The notes under the pieces were generated by a model. That model saw nothing but the letters and a program-made list of their open reading frames with translations. It was not told the DNA's origin and made no database searches. Shown here piece by piece: positions 22,793 through 31,381 of a stretch of 36,231 nt of DNA. Position 1 is the stretch's first letter. Each line of letters starts with the position of its first letter. Origin of the DNA: JBATBW01 sp049662565 (GTDB lineage Bacteria > Bacillota_I > Bacilli_A > Erysipelotrichales > Erysipelotrichaceae); contig JBATBW010000124.1 in the NCBI GenBank assembly GCA_049662565.1, positions 1-36,231 of the forward strand, written 5' to 3'. Made by a program: the position numbers and the translations under genes.

Positions 22793-25265
22793 TTATTTGA
22801 GTAATAGCTATCAAAAGAAAGCGATAATTAAAAAAATTAAGGGTGACAATGATTTTTTGAGTGGGGTTAATGTCTATGATATTAGCTCTTATTTAATTGA
22901 TTATTGTTTTTTTGATGTTATTTATGATGATGATAAGTCTTTGTTAGATCAAGTTATTCGGGGTTTAGAAGCGATTAAAGATGAATTTTTGTATTTTGAT
23001 GGGACTGTTTCTTTGGGGTTTGCGCAAGATGTTTTAGATTTAGTTAAGGTTATTGATTTGTATAATGTGGATTTAAGTTTGTGGCCTAATGATAGTTTGC
23101 GTAATAAGGATTTGTTGTTGATTTTAAATAAGTTAGGGGGGTTAAATACGTATGAGAAGTTTTTGCGTTTAGCCTTAGATTTTGATTTGAAGGATATTAT
23201 GGTGGTTAATTATCAGTGTAATAATATTTTAGAACAACAGTTGATTGATAAGATTAATCATAATGTGGATTTGTTTTCGTTAGATGAGGTAAAGGTTAAG
23301 TTTTTGACGATGGTTAATCCTTTTGATGAAGTGCATTATGTTTTACAGGATATTATTAGAAGTAATTATGATTATGATGATGTTTGTTTGTGTTGTGATG
23401 ACGGTTATAAAAAAATGGTGGCTTCTTTGGGGTCTTTTTATGGTTTTCCTTTGAAGAGTGATTTGCCTTTGACTAGTATTTATAATGCTTTATATCGTTA
23501 TATGATGGGTATTAATACTTTAAATGATTTAGCTTTGGTGGGTAGTTATTTGGGTATTGATAAGCGTTTGTTGAGTAACTTTTCTCGTTATTGTCGTAAT
23601 TTGAATTTGACTAGGGAACAGTTCTTTTTGGATTTTGATTATTTGGATGATTCTTTTCTTCAAAGTGATGCGCAACAGTGTCGTTTATTGTTGATGGAGT
23701 ATTTTAGTGATTTGACTAATAGTAATGATTATATGACTAATTTGCATTTGTTGTTTGATAAGATGAAACAATTAAGGTTAGATGATGATAGTCATTTGAA
23801 GATTAATCAGGTGTTCCAGAAGTATTTTTATGATTTTTCTTTGGTGATGTTAGAGAAGATTGGGGAGGATTTGGGTAATTCTAATATTATGCCTTTTAAG
23901 GTAAGTAGCTTGAATAATAGTAGTCCTTTTCCTATTGTGTATCGTTTGGGTAATATTAGTAATACTTTTGTGCCTAATTATTTGATTAATGGTTTATTAG
24001 ATGAAGAAATGGCGAAGGTTTTGGGTATTATTTCGCCTAGTATCCGTAAACAGATGGGCTTTAATCGTAGTAAGAAGAGTTGTTTGGCGGGTGAGTTATT
24101 AGTTGTTAGCTATCCTAGTTATAATTTGGATAATATGGAGTTACGTTGTGATGATAATTTGGTGAAGGTTTTAAATTTAGTGGGTAATGGTGATTTTGTT
24201 TCGCCTTTACCAATTAGTGTTAATGAGAAGAATGTGATGGCTCAATATTCTTTTGATGCGACTATGAGTAAGCAACTGTTGTTTAAGGATGGTTGTTTGA
24301 ATTTGTCGGCTAGTGATATTGAGAAATATTATAGTTGTCAGTTTAATTATTATTTGGCGAAAGTTTTAAAGGTGAATGAAGATCGTTTGTTGGCTTTAGA
24401 TGCGATTGAAATTGGTAATTGTATTCATTTAGTGTTGCGGATGATTGTGGAGAAGTATGGTAAGAATTATCATTTTGTTAGTGATGATGAAATTTTAGAT
24501 TTAGTTGTTTCTAATGTTCAAAAGGTGAGGGATTATTATCCTAATGAGTTAGCTATTTTTGATTATTATATGGCTTTTATGGTTAACCAAGTTAAGAGTT
24601 TTTTAATCTTTATGGGGGAAGTGGAGAATAGTTTAAATACGATGCCTTTGGAATGTGAAGAGCGTTTTGCTTTTGATGTGGATTTGAAGAAGGATTATTT
24701 AGTTAAAATGCGGGGGATTATTGATCGTTTGGATGTTAGCGATCATCGATATTTAGTTTATGATTATAAGAGTAGTAGTAGGGTTATTAGTGATAAGAAT
24801 TTTAATATGGGTGTGAATGTCCAGTTGTTAGTGTATGCTTTGTCGTTGATGAGGCGTTTTGGTGGTAATAATATTGATAGTATGGCTTTAGCTTATTTGT
24901 CTTTTAAGTTGGCTTCGCCTAATTTTGTTTATGGTAAGTATAGTTCACGTAATGGTTTAGTGCTTAATGATGGTAAGGATTTATTTGTGGATAATTATAA
25001 AATTGATTGTTTGTTTATGGATAATTTTGATTTAGATAAGCGTTATTTTAAACAGCGAAATAAGAAGGAAGATATTAATGAGAGTGTTAATATTTTATTA
25101 GAACTTGTAGAATTGATGAGTAATAATGTGGATGCGGGGGAATATTTAGTTAATCCGCTAAGTGATAAGGATTGTGCTTATTGTCCTTATAAGAATATTT
25201 GTTTTAAGACTAGTGAAAATTATCAAGCTTTAAATGAAGATGATAATGATAAGGAGGAAGAATGA
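22785..25265 (+). CDS. addB: AddB-type helicase-nuclease subunit, short form
   Basis: This 826-residue protein pairs with AddA to process double-strand breaks. The C-terminal part carries a PD-(D/E)XK nuclease core (LVYDYKSSS, around residue 655) and the iron-sulfur cysteine pattern: one cysteine in YYSCQFNYYLA (near 515), then CAYCPYKNIC (near 800). A helicase-like region is recognisable (NPFDEVHYVLQDIIRS). It is clearly shorter than B. subtilis AddB (about 1160 aa), and no P-loop is seen in the N-terminal region, so it is probably ATPase-inactive, as in RexB-type subunits. AddA overlaps its stop (ATGA). High confidence from the motifs and pairing. Confidence 0.85.
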   Translation: MNNYLSNSYQKKAIIKKIKGDNDFLSGVNVYDISSYLIDYCFFDVIYDDDKSLLDQVIRGLEAIKDEFLYFDGTVSLGFAQDVLDLVKVIDLYNVDLSLWPNDSLRNKDLLLILNKLGGLNTYEKFLRLALDFDLKDIMVVNYQCNNILEQQLIDKINHNVDLFSLDEVKVKFLTMVNPFDEVHYVLQDIIRSNYDYDDVCLCCDDGYKKMVASLGSFYGFPLKSDLPLTSIYNALYRYMMGINTLNDLALVGSYLGIDKRLLSNFSRYCRNLNLTREQFFLDFDYLDDSFLQSDAQQCRLLLMEYFSDLTNSNDYMTNLHLLFDKMKQLRLDDDSHLKINQVFQKYFYDFSLVMLEKIGEDLGNSNIMPFKVSSLNNSSPFPIVYRLGNISNTFVPNYLINGLLDEEMAKVLGIISPSIRKQMGFNRSKKSCLAGELLVVSYPSYNLDNMELRCDDNLVKVLNLVGNGDFVSPLPISVNEKNVMAQYSFDATMSKQLLFKDGCLNLSASDIEKYYSCQFNYYLAKVLKVNEDRLLALDAIEIGNCIHLVLRMIVEKYGKNYHFVSDDEILDLVVSNVQKVRDYYPNELAIFDYYMAFMVNQVKSFLIFMGEVENSLNTMPLECEERFAFDVDLKKDYLVKMRGIIDRLDVSDHRYLVYDYKSSSRVISDKNFNMGVNVQLLVYALSLMRRFGGNNIDSMALAYLSFKLASPNFVYGKYSSRNGLVLNDGKDLFVDNYKIDCLFMDNFDLDKRYFKQRNKKEDINESVNILLELVELMSNNVDAGEYLVNPLSDKDCAYCPYKNICFKTSENYQALNEDDNDKEEE

Positions 25266-28200
25266 TGAGATTTGATGACCAACAATCACGAGCGATTAAT
25301 ACTATTGATCGTAATGTTCTTGTCAGTGCTTCGGCGGGAAGTGGTAAAACAGCGGCTTTAACTTATCGACTAGCGAGTTTAATTATTGATCATCGGGTGA
25401 AAGTGAATGAGATTTTAGCTTTAACTTTTACTAAAAATGCAGCGGCAGAAATGCGTTTGCGGGTAGAAAAACATTTATTAAAATTTCTTGATGATCATGA
25501 TGATGATTTTGTGAAGGAACAGTTGGATTTGTTGCCTAGTGCTTATATTACGACTATTGATAGTTTTTGTTTAAGTTTGGTGAAGGAGAATTATTCGTTA
25601 TTGGATTTGCCTTATGATTATGTTTATAATACTTTGTCGCAAATTGTGGATAAACAATTGTATGAGGAAGCTTTTAATGAGTTGTTGATGAAGTATCATG
25701 ATGATGATAGTTTTCGTTCTTTTGTTTTGAGTTATCAAAGTAATGTGACTAATTTTGATAGTATTTTAGATTTGTTGAAGGATATTATTAATACGGCTTT
25801 TAGTAGTGTTGATCCGACAGATTGGTTTATTAGAGCGAAGGATAATTATCGTTTAGTTAATGATCATTTAGTTTTTATGGATGAGATGCAGTTGGAGTTC
25901 TTTTCGAAGTTTAAAGCGGATAGTATTAAGTTGTTGGAACGGATTATCGATAATACGAGTATTAGTGCTAAGCTTAAAAAGGGTTGTGAGAATCGTTTGT
26001 CTTTGTTGAAGAGTACTAATTTTATGATTATGGATAAATATCAAATTAAGGATTTTGTTTTTTCTTATTTCAATATTTTAGAGGTTGGTAAGAGTAGTAA
26101 GTGTTTGGAAACAACTTCATTGGCTAAGCTGGATGAAATGTTTTTGAAAACATATCATGAGAAAGATAATGATGTTTTATTAAGTGTTTATGCGAATTAT
26201 TTTTTAGATTTAAGTAAGGAGTTATATGATTTAACTTTGAGTAAAAGAATGGTTTATCCGGGTATTAATTTTATGGATATGTCAACTTTTGCGCTTTTGT
26301 TGTTGAGTGAACATGAAGATGTGCGTCAGCGTTATGTGCATCAAATTAAATATATTATGGTTGATGAGTATCAAGATACGAGTCAAATACAAGATCATAT
26401 TATTGGTTTATTGAGTAATGGTCATAATATGTTTAAGGTGGGAGATATTAAACAAGCGATTTATGGTTTTAGAAATGCGGATTGTGAGATATTTAATCGT
26501 TATTTGAATGATCCTAATTATGAAGTTATTCGTTTTGTGAATAATTATCGTAGTGATGGAAAGATTGTGCAAGGAGTTAATCAGATTTTTGATCGGTTAT
26601 TAAATGTTCCTGGGACAAATATGCGTTTTAGTGAAGAGGATTATGCCCATGCTTTTAAAGCGAAGAGTGATAGGGCTTGTATTAGTTTTGTGGGTGTTAG
26701 TGATGAGGATTGCGTACAATATTGTGAGAGTCATCCTAATGTTAGTAAGGTGATGGCTTTAAAGATTATAAAGTATCAAAGAATTATTGATGGTATTAAG
26801 GGGTTGCATGCGAGTGGTGTTGCTTATGGTGATATTGCGATTTTAAATCGGTCGAATGAGAGTAGTATGATGATGAAGGTGATGTTTGATAATTGTCGTA
26901 TTCCAATTAAGATGCGGGTTAAGGGGTCGTATAAGAATAGTCATGTTTTAATGATGGTTTATAATTTATTAGGTTTTGTGAGTGATGTGAGTAATGATTT
27001 ATATTTAGTTCCTATTCTTAATAAGCTATTGGGTGTTAGTTATGATGATATTATGACTTGGAAAATTGATGGATTGTGGTCAATGATGAGTGAGGATATT
27101 AAAGGTGTTTTAAATCAATGGTTGCATGATTATCAAAAGTTGAATTTATTGAGTTGGTTGTGGCAAGTTTTGAGTACTAATGATTATTTATCTTCGTTAA
27201 GTGAATATGAAACGATTGCTTTATATGATTTGATGGATGTGTATTTAAATTATGAAGCGATTAGTAATAGTAGTAAGGTGGATTTTAAGGACTATTTAAC
27301 GAAGTTGATTGATGAGAGTGAAGATAGTGAAAAGCAGTTCTTTAGTAGTGGTAATGATTTTGTGAAGTATGAAACTATTCATGGTTCTAAGGGTAAAGAG
27401 TATAAGTATGTCTTTATGATTGGTAATGATAGTGTTGGCAAAGGTATTGTTAGTAAGGGTATTGTTGATGTGAATGAGGGTTTAGCTCTTAAAGGGGTGG
27501 ATGGTCCTTATCGTTTGACTTATAATAATTATTTTTATTATCATTTGTTGAATAAGAATAAGATGAAGGATAGTAATGAAGAGTTGCGTTTGTTGTATGT
27601 TGCTTTGACTAGAAGTGAGAATCATTTTTATTATGTTGGCCGTTTAAATGATGATGTTGGTGATTTGAATTATGATTTTTTAATGGATAATTTAAATTAT
27701 TATCGTCGTTTGAAGTTAGGTTTGGATGATAAGGTTACTTTGTATGATTATGTCGAGTTTGAACATACGTTAGTTGGGGATGATATAGTTGATGGTCCTA
27801 CTTTGTTAGCTAGTTCTTTAAAGGCGAAAAGTAGTAGTGTTAAGGCTGATTTAGCGCCTAGTAATCATGGTTTAGTGAAGTATCAATTGATTAATAATGC
27901 GGGTTTGCTTTTTGGTACTAGGGTGCATTTACTAGCTAGTAAGATGGTGCATACTAGAAGTAAGGTTAATGATCCGTATGTGGATAAGTTGTTTGATCAA
28001 GATTTTTTTCAAAGGTTGTTGAAGGAGTATGAGTGTCATAGTGAGTATCCGTATTATGTGACTATTGATAATCATTACCAAAATGGGATTATTGACTTTC
28101 TTGCGATTAAGGATAATGAGATAGTTATTGTGGATTTTAAAACAGATAAGTTGGTTAATAAAGGGGATTTTGTGACAATGTATAAACAACAATTATTGAC

Positions 28201-28294
28201 TTATTGTGGTATAATGGAAAGGATTTATAATAATTATCAAGTGAAAGCTTTTGTTTATAGTTTTAATTTAGATGTATTTATCGAGGTGATATAA
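25262..28294 (+). CDS. addA: AddA-type UvrD-family helicase-nuclease
   Basis: This 1010-residue protein is the motor of AddAB. The P-loop is ASAGSGKT (residues 23-30), preceded by the Q motif (DDQQSRAI). Walker B is MVDEYQDTSQIQ (near 367), then GDIKQAIYGFRNAD, HGSKGKEYKYVF and LYVALTRSENHF, the remaining superfamily 1 motifs. The C-terminal nuclease has GIIDFLAI and IVDFKTDK (near 942-962). It is shorter than B. subtilis AddA (about 1230 aa) but has all motifs. The start is either of two adjacent ATGs at 25262 or 25265, after AAGGAGG. It overlaps the addB stop and the next gene's start. Confidence 0.95.
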   Translation: MMRFDDQQSRAINTIDRNVLVSASAGSGKTAALTYRLASLIIDHRVKVNEILALTFTKNAAAEMRLRVEKHLLKFLDDHDDDFVKEQLDLLPSAYITTIDSFCLSLVKENYSLLDLPYDYVYNTLSQIVDKQLYEEAFNELLMKYHDDDSFRSFVLSYQSNVTNFDSILDLLKDIINTAFSSVDPTDWFIRAKDNYRLVNDHLVFMDEMQLEFFSKFKADSIKLLERIIDNTSISAKLKKGCENRLSLLKSTNFMIMDKYQIKDFVFSYFNILEVGKSSKCLETTSLAKLDEMFLKTYHEKDNDVLLSVYANYFLDLSKELYDLTLSKRMVYPGINFMDMSTFALLLLSEHEDVRQRYVHQIKYIMVDEYQDTSQIQDHIIGLLSNGHNMFKVGDIKQAIYGFRNADCEIFNRYLNDPNYEVIRFVNNYRSDGKIVQGVNQIFDRLLNVPGTNMRFSEEDYAHAFKAKSDRACISFVGVSDEDCVQYCESHPNVSKVMALKIIKYQRIIDGIKGLHASGVAYGDIAILNRSNESSMMMKVMFDNCRIPIKMRVKGSYKNSHVLMMVYNLLGFVSDVSNDLYLVPILNKLLGVSYDDIMTWKIDGLWSMMSEDIKGVLNQWLHDYQKLNLLSWLWQVLSTNDYLSSLSEYETIALYDLMDVYLNYEAISNSSKVDFKDYLTKLIDESEDSEKQFFSSGNDFVKYETIHGSKGKEYKYVFMIGNDSVGKGIVSKGIVDVNEGLALKGVDGPYRLTYNNYFYYHLLNKNKMKDSNEELRLLYVALTRSENHFYYVGRLNDDVGDLNYDFLMDNLNYYRRLKLGLDDKVTLYDYVEFEHTLVGDDIVDGPTLLASSLKAKSSSVKADLAPSNHGLVKYQLINNAGLLFGTRVHLLASKMVHTRSKVNDPYVDKLFDQDFFQRLLKEYECHSEYPYYVTIDNHYQNGIIDFLAIKDNEIVIVDFKTDKLVNKGDFVTMYKQQLLTYCGIMERIYNNYQVKAFVYSFNLDVFIEVI

Positions 28295-29220
28295 TGGAAA
28301 GTCTACGTTTAAGAAGTAGTAATAGTAAGGAACAATTAAATGTCTCTTTACATATTGATCAAAAATTAATTAAGGGTATTATGTTAGTTGTGCATGGGAT
28401 GAATGAACACAGCCAACGTTATTTGCCTTTTGTGAAGTTTTTAAATGATAATGGCTATGGTGTTGTTACTTATGACCAATTAGGGCATGGCGATAGTGTT
28501 AGTGATGGCTTATATGGTTATTTTGGTGAAGATGGGGCGAATAGTTTAATTAATGATGTGAAGGTTGTTAGTGACTATATTGCGGATCGTTTTCCTAATT
28601 TGCCTATTATCTTGTTGGGGCATTCAATGGGTAGTTTAGTTACGCGTAATTTTTTTAATCGGTTCCCAGAAAAGATTAGTGGTTATATTATGATGGGTAG
28701 TTTAGGCCCTGATAATAATGCGGGTAATAGATTTTTATTGAAGAGTTTAAAAAGGATGTTTGGTGGTAGAAAGTATAGTCGTTTTGTGAATGATTTTGCC
28801 TTTAAGTCTTTTAATGATCGAATTAGTAATCCCAAGACTAGTAGTGATTGGTTGACTAGAGATGAAGAAATTGTGAAGGCTTATACTTTAGATCCGAAGT
28901 GTACTTTTGCTTTTACTTATCAGGGGTTATTGGATATCCTAGATTTACGAATGTGGTGCAATGATGAGAAGTGGTTTAACACTTTAGTCAAGGATAAACC
29001 AATTTTGATTTTGAGTGGTAAAGAGGATCCTTGTGGTGATTATGGGGAAGCTATTAAAGTTATTTATAATAAATTGAAGAATAATAATTGTTTAGTGGAA
29101 TATAAGTTGTATGATAATTGTCGTCATGAGATTTTGAATGAATTAAATAAAGAAGAGGTTTATGGGGATATTTTAGCTTTTTGTAATCGGATTTGTAAGA
29201 AGAATATTTTTATTAAGTAA
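28294..29220 (+). CDS. Alpha/beta hydrolase, lysophospholipase / monoacylglycerol lipase type
   Basis: This 308-residue protein has the serine nucleophile elbow GHSMGS (around residue 109), an oxyanion-loop motif VVHGMNEHSQRY, and TYDQLGHGDS. Acid and histidine candidates are in LSGKEDPCGD and NCRHEILNE. This is the PldB/monoacylglycerol lipase (Hydrolase_4) pattern. No signal peptide is present, so it should be cytosolic. Its ATG overlaps the addA stop. Its own stop is immediately followed by the preQ1 riboswitch, so read-through transcription from this operon probably reaches queT. Confidence 0.88.
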   Translation: MESLRLRSSNSKEQLNVSLHIDQKLIKGIMLVVHGMNEHSQRYLPFVKFLNDNGYGVVTYDQLGHGDSVSDGLYGYFGEDGANSLINDVKVVSDYIADRFPNLPIILLGHSMGSLVTRNFFNRFPEKISGYIMMGSLGPDNNAGNRFLLKSLKRMFGGRKYSRFVNDFAFKSFNDRISNPKTSSDWLTRDEEIVKAYTLDPKCTFAFTYQGLLDILDLRMWCNDEKWFNTLVKDKPILILSGKEDPCGDYGEAIKVIYNKLKNNNCLVEYKLYDNCRHEILNELNKEEVYGDILAFCNRICKKNIFIK

Positions 29221-29222
29221 AG

Positions 29223-29260
29223 AGTCAGTCGCAACTACCTGACTTAAATTAAAACAAGGA
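29223..29260 (+). promoter_or_regulatory. preQ1-I riboswitch
   Basis: P1 is AGTCAG/CTGACT (29223-29228 and 29239-29244), with the loop TCGCAACTAC. An A-rich strand (TTAAATTAAAA) and ACAAGGAG follow, which form the pseudoknot and hide the Shine-Dalgarno. Loop, A-rich tail and ACAAGG closely match the known minimal preQ1-I aptamers. There is no terminator, so control should be at translation. It starts 2 nt after the stop of the preceding gene. Confidence 0.9.
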
Positions 29261-29268
29261 GATAAATT

Positions 29269-29781
29269 ATGAATAAGAAGGTTAGTAAAATAGTTTTTAT
29301 TAGTATTGTTGCTGCATTATATGCATTGCTTAGTGTGGTTTTTGCCCCGTTATCTTTTGGGATGGTTCAGATTAGGGTTTCAGAGACGATGTCTTTGTTG
29401 CCGATGTTTTATCCTTTTAGTATTTTAGGTTTGACTATTGGTTGTATTATTTCTAATGTGATGGGTGTTTTTATGGGTGTTAATCCGATTGGGTTTGTGG
29501 ATGCGGTTTTTGGATCGATTGCGACTTTAATTGCGGGTTATTTGTCTTATCGTTTGCGTAATGTTCGATTAAAGGGTTTCCCTTTGTTGTCGGTGTTGAT
29601 GCCGATATTAATTAATGGTTTAATTGTGGGCTTAGAGTTGACTTTGGTTTTTAATCAAGGTTGGGGTAGTGAGTATTTTATTACGATGTTTACGTATGTT
29701 TCTTTGGGTCAGGTTATCCCTTGTGTGTTGAGTTATTATTTAATGCGTAAAATTTATCGGATGAAGATTATTAAATTGTAG
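29269..29781 (+). CDS. queT: QueT-family queuosine precursor transporter
   Basis: This 170-residue protein has five to six membrane segments and the family stretches SFGMVQIRVSETMSLLPMFYP and GLTIGCIISNVMGVF, typical of QueT (an ECF-type substrate-binding membrane subunit). It would take up preQ1 or a related queuosine precursor. The preQ1 riboswitch directly before the gene strongly supports this. No queuosine synthesis genes are visible here, so the cell may rely on salvage. The ECF energising module is not in the window. Confidence 0.93.
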   Translation: MNKKVSKIVFISIVAALYALLSVVFAPLSFGMVQIRVSETMSLLPMFYPFSILGLTIGCIISNVMGVFMGVNPIGFVDAVFGSIATLIAGYLSYRLRNVRLKGFPLLSVLMPILINGLIVGLELTLVFNQGWGSEYFITMFTYVSLGQVIPCVLSYYLMRKIYRMKIIKL

Positions 29782-29789
29782 GAGGGTTC

Positions 29790-30158
29790 ATGAAGGGGAG
29801 AAAAGTTGTTGGTGTTGTTTATTTGTTTCTAGCAATTATAAATATCTTAGCTTATTTTAATTTTAGGTTATCATTGCCTGGTGTAATTAATGATTTTTTA
29901 TTTGATATTTATTTGTCTTTGTCGTTAATTGAGGGTAGTAATATTAGTTATTTGATTGCGGCGGGTATTATGTTAGTGGCATTTTTGGTTGCTTTTCAAA
30001 AGCGAAAGAGTAAGTTTAATAAATTGATTGGTAGTGTGGTGATCGTTTTTAGTAGTTTAATTTTGGTTTATCATTTGTTTGTGGGTTTTACTATTATGAA
30101 GGATTTAGGTCTTTTATTGGCGGTTGGTTTGTCAATTTATTATTATTTGGAAGTGTAG
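29790..30158 (+). CDS. Small membrane protein of unknown function
   Basis: This 122-residue protein has about four hydrophobic segments (VVGVVYLFLAIINILAYF, YLIAAGIMLVAFLVAF, LIGSVVIVFSSLILVYHLF, LGLLLAVGLSIYYYL) with a basic loop (KRKSKFNK) between the second and third. I do not recognise a family. AGGAGG lies before the ATG. It is 8 bp after queT and is followed by a strong terminator, so it is the last gene of that transcript; a role with QueT is possible but unsupported. Confidence 0.65.
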   Translation: MKGRKVVGVVYLFLAIINILAYFNFRLSLPGVINDFLFDIYLSLSLIEGSNISYLIAAGIMLVAFLVAFQKRKSKFNKLIGSVVIVFSSLILVYHLFVGFTIMKDLGLLLAVGLSIYYYLEV

Positions 30159-30163
30159 TTTTG

Positions 30164-30190
30164 ACCATCAGATATCTGGTGGTTTTTTTT
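30164..30190 (+). terminator. Terminator after the queT transcript
   Basis: ACCATCAG-atat-CTGGTGGT (30164-30183) forms an 8-bp stem with one wobble pair, followed by eight T's. Confidence 0.85.
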
Positions 30191-30202
30191 ATTTCACTAG
30201 TT

Positions 30203-30221
30203 TTACACTTGCTTAGTGTAA
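30203..30221 (+). promoter_or_regulatory. Inverted repeat upstream of opuCA
   Basis: TTACACT (30203-30209) and AGTGTAA (30215-30221) form a 7-bp inverted repeat with a 5-nt spacer, 20 bp before the start of the transporter operon. It may be an operator for an osmotic-stress regulator or a leader hairpin; no clear promoter can be assigned. Confidence 0.4.
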
Positions 30222-30241
30222 GGTTAAAAAAAGGAGAGCAA

Positions 30242-31381
30242 ATGATAAAACTAGTTAATGTATTTAAGAATTATAAGAAGAATAAGATTTTAAATGATAT
30301 TAATTTAGTGATTAATGATGGTGAGTTTGTAACGATTATTGGCCCTAGTGGTTGTGGTAAGACAACGATAATTAAGATGATTAATGGTTTGGAGAAACCT
30401 ACTAGTGGTGAAATATTTATTAATGATATAAGTGTATTAAAAGCGGATTTAATTGAATTAAGAAGGACGATGGGTTATGTTATTCAACAGACAGGTTTGT
30501 TTTCGCATTTGACAATTGAGGAGAATATTGGTGTTATTTTGAAATTAGCAAGGACTAATCCTTTAGTTATTAAGGAAAAGACGTTAGAATTAATGGCAAT
30601 GGTGAAGATGGATCCTCAGGATTATTTGTGGCGTTATCCTAGTCAATTGTCGGGTGGTCAGTTACAACGTATTGGTGTTGCTCGGGCTTTTGCTTGTGAT
30701 CCGGATATTATATTAATGGATGAGCCGTTTTCGGCTTTAGATCCGATTACTAAGGAACAATTACAAAATGAGATGTTGGATTTACAGTCGCGTTTGCATA
30801 AGACGATTGTTTTTGTGACTCATGATATGAGTGAAGCGATTAAATTGTCGGATCGAATTTGTATTTTGAATTATGGTGAAATTCAACAGTTTGATACTCC
30901 CGAGAATATTTTGAAGAATCCAAAGAATGAGTTTGTGACTAATTTTGTTGGGGCTAATCGAATTTGGGAGAGCCCAGAGTTAATTAGGGTTAAGGATATT
31001 ATGATTACTTCAGTTGTTTTTGTGAATAAGTATTATTCTGTTTTTAAGGCGATGGAGTTGATGCGGTTTAAAAAAGTGGATACTTTAGTAGTTGTTGACC
31101 ATGATCATCATTTTTTGGGCATGGTTTTTGCGAAGGATTTACAAAAGGTGAGTGATAAGAATCAAAATATTGGTAGTTATATTATGGATCAAGTGCTTAC
31201 TACTAGTGAGGATACTAATTTAATTCAACTTTTAAAACAAATAAAGGATTTTCATAATTCGACGATTCCGGTTATTAGTGATGGTCGTTTGGTTTTAGGG
31301 TTAATTACTAAATCTAGTTTAGTTACGACTTTAAGTACCCAGTTTATTGAAGAAATGAAATTTGGTGAGACTTATGAATGA
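30242..31381 (+). CDS. opuCA: OpuC-type glycine betaine/carnitine/choline ABC transporter ATPase
   Basis: This 379-residue protein has Walker A GPSGCGKTT (around residue 36), signature LSGGQLQRIG, Walker B IILMDEP and the H-loop VTHDMSEA. After residue 245 there are two CBS domains (VKDIMITSVVFVNKYYSVFKAM and QLLKQIKDFHNSTIPVIS regions), which in OpuA/OpuC systems sense ionic strength or nucleotides. It powers uptake of quaternary ammonium osmolytes. The start is at 30242 after AAAGGAGAG; an in-frame upstream extension from 30161 would run through the preceding terminator and is not used. It overlaps the permease gene by 8 bp. Confidence 0.93.
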   Translation: MIKLVNVFKNYKKNKILNDINLVINDGEFVTIIGPSGCGKTTIIKMINGLEKPTSGEIFINDISVLKADLIELRRTMGYVIQQTGLFSHLTIEENIGVILKLARTNPLVIKEKTLELMAMVKMDPQDYLWRYPSQLSGGQLQRIGVARAFACDPDIILMDEPFSALDPITKEQLQNEMLDLQSRLHKTIVFVTHDMSEAIKLSDRICILNYGEIQQFDTPENILKNPKNEFVTNFVGANRIWESPELIRVKDIMITSVVFVNKYYSVFKAMELMRFKKVDTLVVVDHDHHFLGMVFAKDLQKVSDKNQNIGSYIMDQVLTTSEDTNLIQLLKQIKDFHNSTIPVISDGRLVLGLITKSSLVTTLSTQFIEEMKFGETYE

